Notes under the pieces: model-generated
What the model was told of the DNA's origin: nothing
Databases searched by the model: none
Seen by the model: the letters and a program-made list of their open reading frames with translations, nothing else
Assembly: GCF_029852145.1 (NCBI RefSeq)
Contig: NC_079979.1
Span: 16,503,901 to 16,567,900, forward strand
Origin: Microplitis mediator
Lineage: Eukaryota; Arthropoda; Insecta; Hymenoptera; Braconidae
Reading direction: 5' to 3'
Length of the DNA: 64,000 nucleotides
Made by a program: the position numbers and the translations under genes
Shown here: one piece after another, positions 25,230 through 35,089 of the stretch
Layout: each line of letters starts with the position of its first letter
How positions within the stretch are numbered: position 1 is the first letter of the stretch

Positions 25230-25265
<36 letters not shown>
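25229..25265. repeat. (ATT)n microsatellite
   Basis: About twelve uninterrupted ATT units. Confidence 0.9.
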
Positions 25266-25266
<1 letters not shown>

Positions 25267-25881
25267 TTACACTCAGTAATTACAACGTTATGTACACACT
25301 TTCTCTTTTTTTTGTCTTAAATACAATAGAATATCATACAGTTTACAATAAAAAAAAATTTTAACGGCTAATTTACATAATCAGTATTCACATCTCGCCA
25401 ACACAACGTCAGTGGTAATGTACATTTTTATTAAAAATTTTTATTTTTGTCAATACATATTTATTGTATGTAAAAACTTTTCAATAACGCGGTAATTGAA
25501 ACTTTTTGCGTGATTATAAAATAATAATTATACCAGTACGGTAAATTAATGCAATAAAACGATATGTTAAAATGTTTTTTATAAAAACAAAAAATAAAAA
25601 TAATCAAACTGATAAAAATTAAGTGAACTTGATGACCTCTTCAATTACCTAAGATCCTAAGAAATATCATGATGATGATGATGATGATATTCTTTGACGA
25701 TGAAGCAATGTAATAAAATATGCATAAAATTTAATACTGCTTTTTGCATTATGTAAAAAAAAAAATAAATAATTAATTACACAAATAAATAAATTTATAA
25801 AAACTATTATGAGGTACAAGCGTTGGTATTTAATACGAAATGTAAAAATTTATAAGACTCTGATTGTAATGCAATGTCTCG

Positions 25882-26896
25882 TCAAGACGACAATCGTGTG
25901 TCGGTCGAGTCCAGTGGATACGATGGAAGTGCTTCGAGTATACGAGGTGGTGGATTTTTCCTTAGTGACGTCAGTCCAGCTGGAGGAGATTTGCCGGGGT
26001 TGTCTTGGACCAGCCAGGCATTGAAAGCTCCAACAGGTCTAACGGTTTTAATTGCTATTGGTTGGATTGGTATTTTTCCCGGGATATCACTGATGATAGG
26101 AGCACTGCCCTGCAAATTGAGGGCATTCAACTGGAGATATCCACTCCCAGAGTCATCAGATCCACCTGATTTACTCAGACGTCCACTAGCCTCTACAGCA
26201 ATACAAAAAAAACGTACATATATATATTTAAATAAATAAATTTTAAATCACGAAAGCATGAATAATTAATTAATATTGATGTCGAATTTATTCGGCTATG
26301 AATTAATTGACAGTGATAATAATAATAATCATTAGCTGAATTACCAAATGTTTTAGCCTCACGGGCACGTGCAAGTAACTCATCGATTCTGTTTCTGCGA
26401 AAGTAAGTCCCTGCAATGTCTCGCCATTTGGAGCTCTTGGCCTCATTTACACGAGACTCATCATCACTTGTTTGCTCATCGTCGTTGTGGTTGTTTTTGT
26501 TGTTGTTATTGCTGTTGTCATTGTTGTTATTATTATTGTGATCCGGTTTAAGCCGCAAATTATTGTCACGTGTTAGAGGTGGTGGTGGGGGCAGAGGTAT
26601 CCTAGAAGAAGCATCAGGTAATCTCCAGCGATTTAGATCATCGCTCCAAGTAGCTGCTGACCGAATCGCCATGAGGTCACGGAACGGACAACCGGGACGT
26701 AGATGTGGTACCATAGCTTCACATATCTGAGCTGCTAGCAATTCACGGCGCAGGAGTTCACGTCGTTCCGCGTCCCAGGATGCCTGAAAAAAAATCATCA
26801 ACTAAAGGATATAACGGTATATATATTTTAATGCGTCTGTGTTCTACTATAAGTATACAAGCTAGTTTAATCCATCATAACGGTTTATTTTTCTCA

Positions 26897-26951
<55 letters not shown>

Positions 26952-29256
26952 TATATACTACCTGTAGATCTAGTGCCTCTGCTTCAAGTTGCTTTGTGCG
27001 CTTGGCCATTCTCTTCAATGCATCCTCGGTAGTCCTCAATTGCCCGTAAACTTCAAATGCACTTCCGCTCCCATCTTGCGCACTGGCTTCAAGGGCCTTG
27101 GCTAAAATTTCTAACCGTCTGCGTCTTCTTTCCCGGCGTTTTCTTAATTCATCATTACTTAGAGCTTCACCGCCAATTGTTAAACGTTCTAATCTTCTCA
27201 TAACTTCTCTTTGTGCAGCCTCACGTTTTTTACGACGACGCTCATCAACTTCTCGGCTAGTCATCGGCCACAACTTATTATCCGCGGATTCAGCGGTATC
27301 TTTGCTATTTTCATAACGACTTCTCAAAGCATCCAATTCATCACGAAGTTTTTGTGCAGACATACTTGTATCCTCGCACTCTCTCCTCAATCTCTCGACC
27401 TCGGATCCACCGGTAGTTTCTTCACGTTCATCGTAATCTTCATCATAATCACCCGTCTTTGGTGAACTCTCCAATAACTTTCGTAAACGCTGCAATTCAA
27501 GTTGGTATTGCCGTAAAAGAGCATCCTTTGGATCTTCATTAACTACCGGTTTATTTTTAATACATCTCGCTCGTGCTGCATACCTCAGTGTACTCAATGT
27601 TTCTTCAGCATCAACATCAGCCGGACTTATGCAAGCAATCATCAGTGTACGTGCATTCCCGCCCAAACTGTCTCTCAGTAACCTTGTGAGTTTGCTGTCT
27701 CTGTATGGAACATGTCTGCCATTACCAGCAGCCAAAGCGCTTATCACATTACCCAGCGCTGATAAGCTCAAATTTATACTAGCGGCTTCTTTTAATCGAT
27801 CCCCTGTTGCTCCAGTTCTCGCTTGTCTTTCGGATCCAGCTAAATCAACTAGATGTAACTGACCTCTTCTTACAGCACCGTCACCACCCTGCTTGCCATT
27901 GTTTTCACCCATCGCCAAAGCCTCCAACGAAATCGTCAGGACAGCATGACTTCGTGAACTTGAAGCATTCATTTTAGTAAAGGCTGCGACACGTCTCCGG
28001 TCACCCTGTTCTACTAATTTAGCGCATTCGGCGGCATCTTTGACAGTAACTTCACGCAACCCACCGGCAACATAAGTTCCTCGTTGAGGATCTTCCTTAA
28101 GCTGAAGAGCGCCGTCCACTAAGTTGTCCTGCAACAAATCTCTCAGCCGTTCGTTGTAAATTTCCAGATAACTCAGCAGTGCCAAATAACGCGTATCAGA
28201 GCTAGATGTTGATGTCGCCTCAAATATGTGCTCCAAAGTCCGCTCGATGAACCCTTGCATCGTGTGGGATTTTCCGCAACCAGTTTGACCATAAGCGAAC
28301 ACCGTTCCATTGTATCCTTCGAGCACAGCTTCAACAATAACAGAACCGACGTCTTCGTAAACTTTTTCCGTCGAACTTTCGGGTCCAAACGTCGCGTCAA
28401 ATTGATAAACTTTCCCAGCACCGCCTCCTGTACCTTCCAGTGTACAATTTTTTGAAATCGGGTCGATGGTAACGGCATTCTAAAATAAAAATATTAAATT
28501 ATTTTTTTATTATCACCCAGCAAATCTAGAACGTCAACCGTCAATTAATCGATCCGACACCCACGTTTCTTCAGCTCCCAGAGACAAACACGCCGTGCAT
28601 CTTTACAAGCAATCGATTACCGTCAGTATTTTATGACATTTTATTTATGAAACTTTTACGATAACTTTTTAACAGAATATTAAATATATACATCGATCTT
28701 TACATACATATACTATATAACTAACTAACTAATTAATTATTAGAGTTTTCTAGAGTTTGCAAGTTCACAATCGTTACGACCCTGATACGCTCACAAGGAC
28801 AACTGACATAATGTTTTCAGTCTAGACAAAAAAATTTCATACTTTAGCATCAGCAAAAAAAAGTGACTTGAGCAGTCGCTAATTATACATCGATTTAGTT
28901 GCATTGTTCTAAACCAAGGATCGATATATTTATATATCTTATTGTAAACATATGAGAAAACAAGTTAACAGCGACAATATAGTTAATGACGACAGATAAA
29001 AATGCAACGTCGTTCTTCATAATACATTTGCGTGTTTTGACCATTAGGTCGCTAGGTTACACCGCTCGATAACGATGACGATTTTACCATAATTATTTAC
29101 AAAAGATATTCAATAAAAAAAAAATATGTGTATATTTAATGGAATAATAAAGAATACTATTATCGTAATTGACATCTCGTTTACCTGACACCCAGCTGAC
29201 AGTTCTTTTTGAGACATTGGCCTACATCTTACTGCCACCTTTACTGACTCACTCAT
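25882..29256 (-). CDS. Kif17: Kinesin-2 family motor, KIF17/OSM-3-like
   Basis: Plus-end microtubule motor of the type that drives ciliary and dendritic transport. Four coding exons: 29256-29185, 28479-26962, 26783-26345 and 26192-25882; phases close to 779 aa. Motor domain about residues 5-340: start ESVKVAVRCRPM, P-loop AYGQTGCGKSHT near 88, switch I NASSSRSH, switch II LVDLAGSE, and KYRDSKLT-like PYRDSKLTRLLRDSLGG. The neck/exit IKNKPVVNEDPKDALLRQYQ is the kinesin-2 signature. A short Arg/Glu-rich coiled coil follows. The tail GCPFRDLMAIRSAATWSDDLNRWRLPD matches the KIF17 tail motif (C-x-x-x-x-L-x-x-IR-x-x-x-x-W-D-x-x-x-x-x-W-x-x-P). An Asn/Asp-rich insert lies near residue 600. The exon-2 donor is followed within 20 bp by a long TA repeat. 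Divergently arranged with COA7, 1.09 kb apart. Confidence 0.92.
26899..26950. repeat. (TA)n microsatellite in a kinesin intron
   Basis: About 25 TA units between the second and third coding exons, close to the exon-2 donor. Unusually long and probably length-polymorphic. Confidence 0.95.
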
Positions 29257-30343
29257 CTGAAATATTAAGTGACTATAAGTGCCGATTCACTAGAACATTT
29301 GCAATTATTTAAAAAAAATTTTTTTTTTAATGTAATGGACGTATTGACATCCGTAATTTGAATTTTTTTAAACTGGTCTATGTTGAACAGACTTATATTA
29401 GAGTGAATTAAGTTGATGATGACCTTGAACTACTAAGACATTGAACCAGCCGCGAATGGGTTTTATTTACAAATCACCCGCCAACTCCAGAAAGGATGTG
29501 AACATAATAAAGGGGTAAGTAAATATGGAGACTTATATATATATTATATATGCACTGAAGTATTTTAATAGTTAAATTTATTTACTCACTTTATTATTCT
29601 GTTATCAAGATACCGAGGGTAGATAGAACACGCTGACCGCGTGACCGAGTCTTTGTGCAGGAGTTTATGACCTAAATATTTTTAAATATGTCCATCACTT
29701 TTCAAATATTAATCCATTGTCTCTCTTGTAATTATTACTCATTAATAAATTATCCTGTAACAAAAAAAAAAGTAATTAATTTGGTCTTTTAAAAAAAATT
29801 AATTTTTTATTCTGAGTTTATTTGCTGAGGTAATTTTTAAAAAATTTAAATAAATTAAAATACTTGACAGGTAATTTTATAAATTAACATTAAAAATTTA
29901 CCGTGAAATTTGATGAAATCTTAAGTGGTTGCATTGTATTTTGAAACAAAGCGGAGTATAGAGTTGAGAGGGAACTGAAAAAAATTTCAAGGATCAATTA
30001 TTCAACGTCAATGTTTCTAAAGACTAAAGTAGAGCAAAACTGCACTGACAGTACATACATACTAAAACTATCCTTTATTATTGTGTTAAATCCTCCTACT
30101 CTTTATTCTCCGTTAAATAGATGCGCGCGTTTTTTAAACAATTAGCGCGCATGCTTTGAGTTATTTTTTTTTGAATAACTTGCCGCTTTATTTGGCGGTA
30201 ATGTAGAAACTGAACTAAACATCCGCGAGTAGATCATGCGCATGCCCGTTTTAAACGCACTTGCATGCAAGTGTGATGATTTAGATTTAGAGGTTATAAA
30301 ATATTTTTTAAATAATATTTAGATAAAAATTAAGTAATTAATT
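29257..30343. other. Divergent promoter region of kinesin and COA7
   Basis: Head-to-head spacer of 1087 bp. An acceptor-like TTTCAG abuts the kinesin start codon at 29256, so a non-coding exon probably lies upstream on the minus strand. The COA7 side (30121-30280) is less AT-rich and contains GCGCGC palindromes and the motif TGCGCATGCCC at about 30237, resembling an NRF-1/EWG site. Confidence 0.5.
30236..30247. promoter_or_regulatory. NRF-1/EWG-like motif upstream of COA7
   Basis: ATGCGCATGCCC approximates the palindromic NRF-1 consensus (YGCGCAYGCGCR) with mismatches in the distal half. It lies about 100 bp upstream of the start of a mitochondrial assembly-factor gene. Motif match only. Confidence 0.3.
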
Positions 30344-31811
30344 ATGGCATTTAATTTTAAAAATGAAGAAGACGTCAGGTTATATTTAAAAAATATTTAT
30401 ACTGAGTACAGATTTGGATGTGACAGTGAAAAAGATGCAAATGGTATTTCATAATTTTGTGTAATTATTTATTATCATGAAGTTTAACAGACAACAATTT
30501 TTTGATTTTTGTTTTCAATAAATCAATGACAGAAAAAAAATATGCACGTGTAGAAAATTTGAAAAACTACAGGTGGAATTTTAAAAAATAATTTATCGTT
30601 TTTAAAAATCAAAAAATTAGACGTCGGCTAACCTCAGTATTATAATTATTGTTGTTACTTATATTTGAATATGAGTGCGAATGTTGACAATTTGAATTTT
30701 CTTAAATTTGTATAAACAAATAAAATGTAAGCAGAGTAAAAATAAAAAAATACGTATTTAAATATTTGAAAAATCAGTACGCGCATTTTTTTAAATTTCA
30801 TGAGTGTAAATGTAGCAGACATCAGACAAATTTAAAATTATAAATAAATAGAGTAAATAATTAATTAAATTAAATTTTTAAAAAATGCGCATTTAAAAAA
30901 TTTTGAAGTTGAGTGCATTTTCCATAAATATGATTATTTAATCATTTATCTTATTTATTTATAATTTTAAATTTATCTGATGTCTACTAAATTCACGCTC
31001 ATAAAATTTTATTATTTCAATGAAATTTATTTATTTAAAATTTATAAATTGTCTGCTTCATTCACACTCATATTTAAATTTAAATTCAAATTTTATAGAT
31101 GAATTTTTTTTTCCAGCTTGTCACCTCCTGGGGGATTATATGGAAAGTATTAGCGGAGATTTTGAAAAAGCTGGTGAAATTTATAAAGCTAATTGCGATG
31201 AGAGAAATTGGGCTAGAAGTTGCGCTAAGTACGGAGGATATCTAGGTGTTGGTAAGGAAGATTTTATTTTTTAAAAAATAATTATAAATTTTCAAAATTG
31301 AATTGCCAGTAAAAATAAATTATTGAAAAAATAATTTTTAGGAAGAGGCTGCGAACAAAATATGAACGAAGCATTCAAATATATAAAAAAAGGATGTGAA
31401 TTAGGCGATGGTATTGGCTGTGTACGCGCTGGAATATTGGCGTCATCACCAAAACATAAATTAATGGATAGTAGAGCGGATCAAGTTGCTTTGGGGATGA
31501 GCATGTTGTCTAAAGGCTGTTATGAGCATAACAAAGAAGAAGGCTGCTTTTATTTGTCTGGTATTTATCTAGGAGGACTAAAGGGCGAAGTTGAGCCGAA
31601 TCTTAAGGAGGCTTACAAACTATCGATAAAATCTTGCGAAGCGGGTAATCCTTACGCGTGTGCTAATTTATCTCAAATGCATGCCCGTGGAGACGGCGCT
31701 GAAAAAAGTGAATCATTAGCTGAAGCATTTAGAGAACGATCACGCGTACTTCATCGTGAACTTAAAAAAGCCCAAAAACAAATTGAATTTGGGCAGGGGA
31801 TCCAAGTGTAA
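30344..31811 (+). CDS. Coa7: Cytochrome c oxidase assembly factor 7 (Sel1-repeat protein)
   Basis: COA7 is a Cys-rich Sel1-like-repeat protein of the mitochondrial intermembrane space involved in complex IV assembly. Three coding exons: 30344-30443, 31117-31251 and 31342-31811; phases close to 234 aa, near the 231 aa of the human protein. N-terminal FKNEEDVRLYLKNIYTEYRF is followed by helical repeats with paired Cys spaced about 37 residues (CHLLGDYMES, NCDERNWARSCAKYGGYLGVGRGC, KKGCELGDGIGC, SKGCYEHNKEEGCFYLSGIYLGG, KSCEAGNPYACANLSQMHARGDG). It ends in a charged helix (REL-KKAQKQIEFG). The middle intron contains a MITE (30475-30643). The foldback element at 31843 begins 31 bp after the stop, so it probably lies in the 3'UTR. 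Confidence 0.93.
30475..30643. repeat. MITE, ATGAT-TIR family, in COA7 intron 1
   Basis: Reverse-oriented degenerate copy: TCATGAAGTTTAACAGAC at the left, TGCACGTGTAGAAAATTTG and ACTACAGGTGGAATTTT in the core, GACGTCGGCTAACCTCAGTA at the right. Confidence 0.7.
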
Positions 31812-31842
31812 ATATCATTTATCATGTAGAAGTATCATTTTT

Positions 31843-32773
31843 ATGATACCAGCATCGAAACCTAAAGTTTCAGTGTCTACAGTCAGTCGAAATAAATTAA
31901 TTTCAGCCCAATGCCGCGAATTAATTTTAGCAGGCGCGTAAATTGTGAATGACTTCAATCAATGGGCAGAAATATTTGTTTGAAGACATTCGCAATTTAA
32001 ACTCTGATACTTGTCATTTGTTTAATAATTTTATTTACGTAAATGACAGTTCTGACTGTGATTAAGTTTTATAAAAATTACTGTGAATAATAAATAGTAT
32101 TTATAGTTTCTGCTTAATCATAAATTTCAAATTAAAATTTACACTTACGCTAATAGTTGGTCTTTAATTAACTTGTTTCTGACTGGCTGCTGACAAGGAA
32201 ACTTTAAGTTCCAGGTACTCATGAAAAATATTGTGTGTAATTCAGAATTAAATACGATTTCAGACTGCGTACTATTTTTATAGTATATTGTGTGACAAGG
32301 GATGAAACAAAACGATTTCAGACCAGAGTGAAGGCTGACATCACCCGCAGTCTAAAATCGTCTCATCCTGAGTTACACGCAATATTTTTCATGATTATCT
32401 GGAACTTATTCATCGTCAGCAGCCAGTCAGAAAGAAATTAATTTAAGGACAACTATCAGCGTATGTTTAAAGTGTCATTTGAAATTTATGATTAAGCAGA
32501 AACTATAAATACTATTTATTATTTACAGTAATTTTTATAAAACTTAATCGCAGTCAGAACTGTCATTTATGTAAATAAAATTATTAAACAAACGACAAGT
32601 ATCGGAGTTGAAATTGCGAGTCTTTAATCAGCGGGCAGAAACACAAATATTTCTGCCCGCTGGTTGAAGGCATCCACAATTTACGCGTTCGCTAAAATTA
32701 ATTCGCGGCATTGGACTGAAATTCGCTTATTTCGACTGACTGTAGAAAAACTTAGTTCCAATGCAGGTATCAT
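31843..32773. repeat. 931-bp foldback element with arms of about 460 bp
   Basis: Almost the entire element is an imperfect palindrome centred near 32308. The ends are ATGATACCAGCATCG on the left and CGATGC-like TGCAGGTATCAT on the right. Matched internal landmarks include CTACAGTCAGTCGAAATAA, ATGCCGCGAATTAATTTTAG, GACAGTTCTGACTGTGATTA, TTATAGTTTCTGCTTAATCA and GACTGGCTGCTGAC, each with its complement in the other arm. No transposase is encoded. It begins 31 bp downstream of the COA7 stop. Confidence 0.9.
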
Positions 32774-33275
32774 GAAAAATAATTTAATTGTGTTATAATT
32801 ATTTTTTAAACATTAATATTTAATGTTATACTAGCTTGTTAATAAATTATCAAAGAAAATATTAAATTAAAGTGTCTAGAAATATTATTATTATTTTTAT
32901 TTTATCGCGATATTATTTTAAGTACTGATTTTTTATCAGCAGATAATTTATGAGTCTAGAGAATAATATTTTAAAATTAAGTCACCTAAGAGCTGGTATA
33001 CAGGTAAAATTAAATGGAATAAAACCGGTCTAGCATCATTAATCATCCCATCTACAGTTGAACAATGAACCTTGGGTAAACCAATACCTAAAGTAGTGAT
33101 TGTCTCATTTTTTTCCCCTCTCTGTCTATCCCTTCCAAGTTTTAGCTCACCTTCTCCCACTATAATCAGCATAAAAAAAAGAAAAAGGAATACACTGTGC
33201 AGCTCATATACGAGAGAAAGTACACCGCGGTTTTACATCGATCACCAGAGGACATTCTGTAGGATCGTAGTAATC
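32774..33275. other. Upstream region of GILT
   Basis: AT-rich up to about 32.95 kb, then a mixed-composition stretch with CT-rich segments (33107-33165) probably forming promoter and 5'UTR of the following gene. No other feature recognised. Confidence 0.4.
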
Positions 33276-34821
33276 ATGTGTTCATCACTAGTGTCTGCCT
33301 TTGTCGCTTGCTGCATACTTTTATCTTATACATCTGTAAGTATTTTTATTCTCACAAATAATCAAATGATTTTATCGATTAAAAATTAATTACTTATTTT
33401 TTGCCAGGCCACTGAAGCTGCTTGCAAAGCAAAATCATGTTTAGGTGTAACGATTTACTATGAATCTCTCTGCGGCGATAGCAGAAGATTCATAAGCGGC
33501 CAATTAGTGCCGACTTATCCGGAGCTCAAGGACTACTTGGACATCTTCTTTGTCCCGTACGGCAAGGCCTCGGTAATCATCTGATTTTATATAAAAATTT
33601 CTAATCAATAGATAATATCCAATAAACTTTCTTGTCTTATCACATTATCAGCATGAACGTGATGGAGCTACAGGAGAATGGAAATTTTCATGCCAACACG
33701 GACCACCTGAATGTGACGGAAACAAAGCCCAGGCATGTGGACTACATGCAATCAAAGCTGAAGAAAAGTCTTATGACCAGCAGCAGCTATCAGTTGAATT
33801 CGTCGGTTGCGCAATGGCTAAAAGCGACCCAGCTGGAGCAGTTCGACGGGTTTGTTTTATTTGATCATCATTGGAATAGATCATTTTGTAAATCTAATTA
33901 GCAAATCGTCTAACTTAATTTTTTTAGCAGGTGATTCTGTGCAATTATCAGACACTAATAGTCAGAAAAATATATATAGGGTAGAGGTACCGTTTTTGGG
34001 CACTTTAGGGCCAGTTTTGGACACTTGAAAAATTAAAATTAAATAATTTGTAAAAGACATGATGACAATTAATTTTGAAAATGTGTTCAAAGAAGTTCCA
34101 TGACAACTGATCCCAGACTACTGATCCCCGACAAGCAATCACACGATGATTGATCCCACAGACAACTGATCCCACTGATCAATTCATAAAATAATTAATT
34201 ATTAATTAATTACTATGACATGAGTAATTAAAATTCACTGGATCAATTTGTAGGGATCACTTGTCGTGGTATAAAATTGTTGGGATCAGTTGACGGCACA
34301 CCGTTCAAAGATACTTTTATCTCACCCATTAAAATGAAAATTTTATTTTATACTTTTTCATTAATTAAAATTAAGTTTTAAATGTCAAAAAATGACTTCT
34401 ACCCTATACTCAATACGGAATTGATTTTTATATGAAAAAAAAAATTTTTAATTACTTTTTTTTTGCATAGAGGATTTTCTGAAATGGAGTTACAATTTGC
34501 TAATTAGAACCTCGATTTATGTATCAGTTTACTAATTAATTTAATTAAATTTTTTTTTAATAGTGCGCTGAGTCAGTGGGATTGAAAAATTCAACGCAAT
34601 TAATATTAGAGAATTGTCTGCAGTCAAGTTTAGCTGATAATTTACTCGTCAATTACGGAGAAATTACACACAGCTTTAAGCCACCGATATCATTTGTACC
34701 TACGATTGTTATCAATGATAAATATTCGTGGGAAGATCAAATGCTGGCATTAACAAATTTCAAAAAACTCATCTGTAATTCTTTGCCTGAGAATGATAAA
34801 CCCTCAACTTGTCATGGATAA
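33276..34821 (+). CDS. GILT: Gamma-interferon-inducible lysosomal thiol reductase-like protein (GILT)
   Basis: GILT enzymes reduce disulfides in endosomes/lysosomes; insect members act in immunity and redox control. Four coding exons: 33276-33335, 33408-33572, 33652-33849 and 34564-34821; phases close to 226 aa. Residues 1-24 form a hydrophobic signal peptide. The thioredoxin-like start VTIYYESLCGDSRRFI places the active site at Cys42 as C-G-D-S, so the second Cys of the usual CXXC is Ser. The GILT signature C-QHG-x2-EC-x2-N-x4-C is intact (CQHGPPECDGNKAQAC, from about residue 89). C-terminal HSFKPPISFVPTIVINDKYS matches the family's FVPTI-x-ING-x-x region. Final Cys residues near the end (CNSLPE, CHG) fit the family. 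The 714-bp third intron carries a nested pair of inverted-repeat elements. Confidence 0.94.
33975..34408. repeat. MITE in GILT intron 3, with nested ACTGATCCC element
   Basis: Outer ends TATAGGGTAGAGGTACC on the left and ACTTCTACCCTATA on the right are inverted. Inside (about 34098-34306) lies a second inverted unit in which GACAACTGATCCCA is repeated and mirrored by TGGGATCAGTTG. The outer family recurs at 40032-40576. Confidence 0.65.
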
Positions 34822-35089
34822 TAATAATAATAATAATAATAATAATTACTTATATATATATATTTTTTTCATTGATATTATTCTTGAAGTATATACATTT
34901 TTATGTACAAAAATAAATGGATTCGTAAATTTAAAAGTATAAATGTAAAAAATGGAATTATTTATATTTAATTTAAAAGTAAATTAATTAATATATATTT
35001 TTAAGACTCATTAATATATAAATTAATATATGAGGTCATTAAAAATACTTGACAATTAATCGATAGTTAATATTAATAAATGTTGATTA
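34822..35089. other. Convergent spacer between GILT and the GLIS/Lame-duck gene
   Basis: Begins with an (AAT)n tract directly after the GILT stop, then AT-rich sequence with AATAAA at about 34911, a plausible GILT poly(A) signal. Nothing else seen. Confidence 0.5.

Larger units (their letters stand above)
22339..25881. other. Gene-free spacer between ABCD and kinesin
   Basis: Contains the ABCD promoter/5'UTR side (22.34-22.9 kb, with CT-rich sequence at 22614-22800), a MITE at 23333-23531, a LINE-like relic at about 23.7-24.2 kb, an (ATT)n tract at 25229-25265 and the probable kinesin 3'UTR up to 25881. No coding exon of a host gene recognised. Confidence 0.45.
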
